From Allomeiothermus silvanus DSM 9946 (GTDB lineage Bacteria > Deinococcota > Deinococci > Deinococcales > Thermaceae): a DNA stretch of 64,000 nt. Every line of letters begins with the position of its first letter. Positions within the stretch are counted from its first letter, which is position 1. The stretch is from positions 124,001-188,000 of the forward strand of contig NC_014213.1 of assembly GCF_000092125.1 (NCBI RefSeq), read 5' to 3'. Positions 62,789 through 64,000 of this stretch are shown one piece after another. Position numbers and translations under genes: made by a program. A model generated the notes under the pieces. The model saw only the letters and a list, made by a program, of their open reading frames with translations. It searched no databases and was not told the origin of the DNA.

Positions 62789-62886
62789 GAAACCTCCGGC
62801 AGCTCGAGGCCCAGCGAAGAGACAGCTTTCCTAAGGCTATCGATCTTTTCTGAGACCTCTTTGGGAATGGATGCTTCAGATCGAGC
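62785..62886 (-). pseudogene. C-terminal remnant of a gene cut by the IS3 element
   Basis: The frame reads SEASIPKEVSEKIDSLRKAV and SSLGLELPEVS before a TGA that overlaps the CARF gene start by 4 bp, the tight coupling typical of operon partners. The frame runs unbroken into the IS3 end at 62887. About 33 codons remain. The lost gene was probably a cas or accessory gene; its identity cannot be told. Confidence 0.6.
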
Positions 62887-62926
62887 TGTACTGCGCCCCT
62901 AAATTTGCACCACCTCACCGGTCAGT

Positions 62927-63766
62927 TTAGTCAGGGCTCCCACCCCCTTTCAACAGGCTGTCCACAAAAGCTTCAGGCGTCAGGTACCCCAAGGCCGAGT
63001 GCGGACGCTTGCGGTTGTACACCTCAAAGACGAACGCCTCCACCGACGCCCGCGCCTCCTCCAGAGTCCGGTACTCCCGCAGGTCCACCCACTCCTCCTT
63101 GACGGTCCGGATCAGCCGCTCCGCGTGCCCGTTCTCCCAGGGCCTCCCCGTCCCCGCGTAGCTCAGCCTCACCCCTAGCCCCAAAAGCCGCTCCACATAG
63201 GCCCTGGAGGTGTACTGCACCCCCCGGTCCGAATGGTGCACCTCGGGGCATCCCTCCCTAAGGGCCATCTCCAGCGCCGCAAGAGCAAGCCCCTGGGACA
63301 GCCTCGGCCCCAGGGCCACCCCCAGGATCTTGCGGGTGTGGAGGTCCATCACCACCGCCAGGTAGGCCACCCCCTCCCCCAGGACCACGTAGCTCAGGTC
63401 CGCCACCCACACCTGGTGGAAGCCGGTCACCTCAAGCCCCAGCAGAAGGTTGGGCACCCCCTCCGGGAGAAGCTCTTCCGGGAGAGTGGTCCTGGGCTTG
63501 AGGGGCTTCCGGGTAAGGAGCAGGCCTTCCCTCCGCATCAGGGAGCGCACCCGCTTCTCCCCCACCCCGAAGCCCTCCCCCCGCAAGAGAGCGGCGAGGC
63601 GCCGGTATCCATACCGGGGCCAGGCCCCCGCCAGCTCCCGCAAGCGGCCTCGGAGGACCGCCTCCTCGGGATTGGGACCCTTAGACCGGTAGTAGAGGGT
63701 GCTCCGGGGCACCCCAAGGGCCCGGCACAGCAGGCGGAGGGGATAGGCCTCCTTGAGGGCCATCAC
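62927..63766 (-). CDS. IS3-family transposase OrfB
   Basis: The 279-residue integrase-type protein has HTH_21-like AWPRYGYRRLAALLRGEG and the DDE residues in VWVADLSYVVLG, HHSDRGVQYTS and NGHAERLIRTVKEEW. It overlaps orfA by 4 bp; in IS3 elements the active enzyme is made by -1 frameshifting between the two, which is not shown here. Confidence 0.94.
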   Translation of the reverse strand: MMALKEAYPLRLLCRALGVPRSTLYYRSKGPNPEEAVLRGRLRELAGAWPRYGYRRLAALLRGEGFGVGEKRVRSLMRREGLLLTRKPLKPRTTLPEELLPEGVPNLLLGLEVTGFHQVWVADLSYVVLGEGVAYLAVVMDLHTRKILGVALGPRLSQGLALAALEMALREGCPEVHHSDRGVQYTSRAYVERLLGLGVRLSYAGTGRPWENGHAERLIRTVKEEWVDLREYRTLEEARASVEAFVFEVYNRKRPHSALGYLTPEAFVDSLLKGGGSPD

Positions 63767-63999
63767 CAGCTCCCGCCTTTCCTTTGCCGGTAGAGTCCCG
63801 AGGCTTTTTTTAGGACCTCCAGCTCCAGGGCCATCTGGCCGACCAAGCGTTCCAGTTCGCGGACGCGGGCCTCTTGTTCTGCGCAGCTATGGGAGAAGGC
63901 GGCATGGGCGTTATCCAAGAACGCCCGTTGCCACCTGTAGAGCACGGACTCTGCGACCTCGTGAGCTCGGCAGGCTTCGGCCACGGTCCTTTGACCCGA
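63763..63999 (-). CDS. IS3-family transposase OrfA (5' partial)
   Basis: The visible part reads VAEACRAHEVAESVLYRWQR (helix-turn-helix) followed by a leucine-zipper-like helix (VRELERLVGQMALELEVLKK). The frame is open to the window edge, so the start lies outside; the GTG at 63984 is not the true start. Confidence 0.88.
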   Translation of the reverse strand, partial: SGQRTVAEACRAHEVAESVLYRWQRAFLDNAHAAFSHSCAEQEARVRELERLVGQMALELEVLKKASGLYRQRKGGSW

Positions 64000-64000
64000 C

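Larger units (their letters stand above)
62887..64000 (-). mobile_element. IS3-family element (cut by window edge)
   Basis: The left end begins TGTACTGCGCCCCTAAATTT, a TG-start end as usual for IS3, and the element continues past the right edge of the window. It encodes overlapping orfA and orfB. Its insertion removed most of the gene upstream of the CARF gene. Confidence 0.85.

Overview
The window is high-GC bacterial DNA whose gene content (Thermus/Meiothermus-type CRISPR-Cas, Ro60, TRAP and TatA proteins, many IS elements) suggests a member of the Thermaceae, most likely a Meiothermus-like thermophile. It is plasmid-borne, or carries a plasmid-type replicon: a RepA-like initiator gene (17119-18522) sits beside 13 direct iterons (18709-19197). 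The organism assignment is inferred from protein character, not from a database match.

Left part (1-19200): a tnpB gene cut by the window edge; a CRISPR array of 10 repeats split by an IS256-family element that landed inside one spacer; the array's leader on its right side; then accessory genes. These are a secreted HNH nuclease, a subtilisin-like lipoprotein, tatA with a histidine-rich protein, an SDR/DUF2867 protein, a TRAP solute-binding protein, a PP-loop ATPase, an alpha/beta hydrolase, a purD fragment, a four-gene surface/lipoprotein operon with a tail-fibre-like S74 protein, and a cupin gene broken by a nonsense codon. The replication initiator and iteron origin follow.

Middle part (19203-54190), all on the minus strand: a compact array of about 15 genes that looks like a large anti-phage or DNA-processing system. 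Read in the direction of transcription it is YbjN-like protein, a small NPYTGRYE-repeat protein, a three-enzyme fusion (DnaQ exonuclease, DinG helicase, RecQ helicase), two coiled-coil proteins, a 509-aa unknown, a WYL regulator, then a second transcription unit of VWA membrane protein, tubulin-like GTPase, 686-aa unknown, BrxL-like AAA+ ATPase, SNF2 helicase, Eco57I-class adenine methyltransferase, DUF1998 helicase and a RelE-like/UvrD fusion. It mixes DISARM-, BREX- and Druantia-like parts, but I see no PglZ, BrxC, DrmB or DrmC. Two identical 1,092-bp IS copies, each with its own 5-bp target duplication, interrupt the VWA gene and the BrxL-like gene. Removing them restores both frames exactly, so the system is probably inactive or impaired here but its intact form can be read. 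Matching palindromes (CGACA-N5-TGTCG) lie upstream of both transcription units.

Right part (54191-64000): a decayed vapBC-like remnant, an RNB exoribonuclease paired with a Ro60/Rsr protein, an IS481-family element, and a CRISPR adaptation module (CARF-RelE fusion, cas4, cas1, cas2). A second copy of the CRISPR leader lies beside cas2 but has no array: the IS481 element sits where the array should be and the leader is cut between its -35 and -10 boxes. An IS3-family element at the right edge has cut off the gene that preceded the CARF gene. No interference (effector) genes are present in the window.
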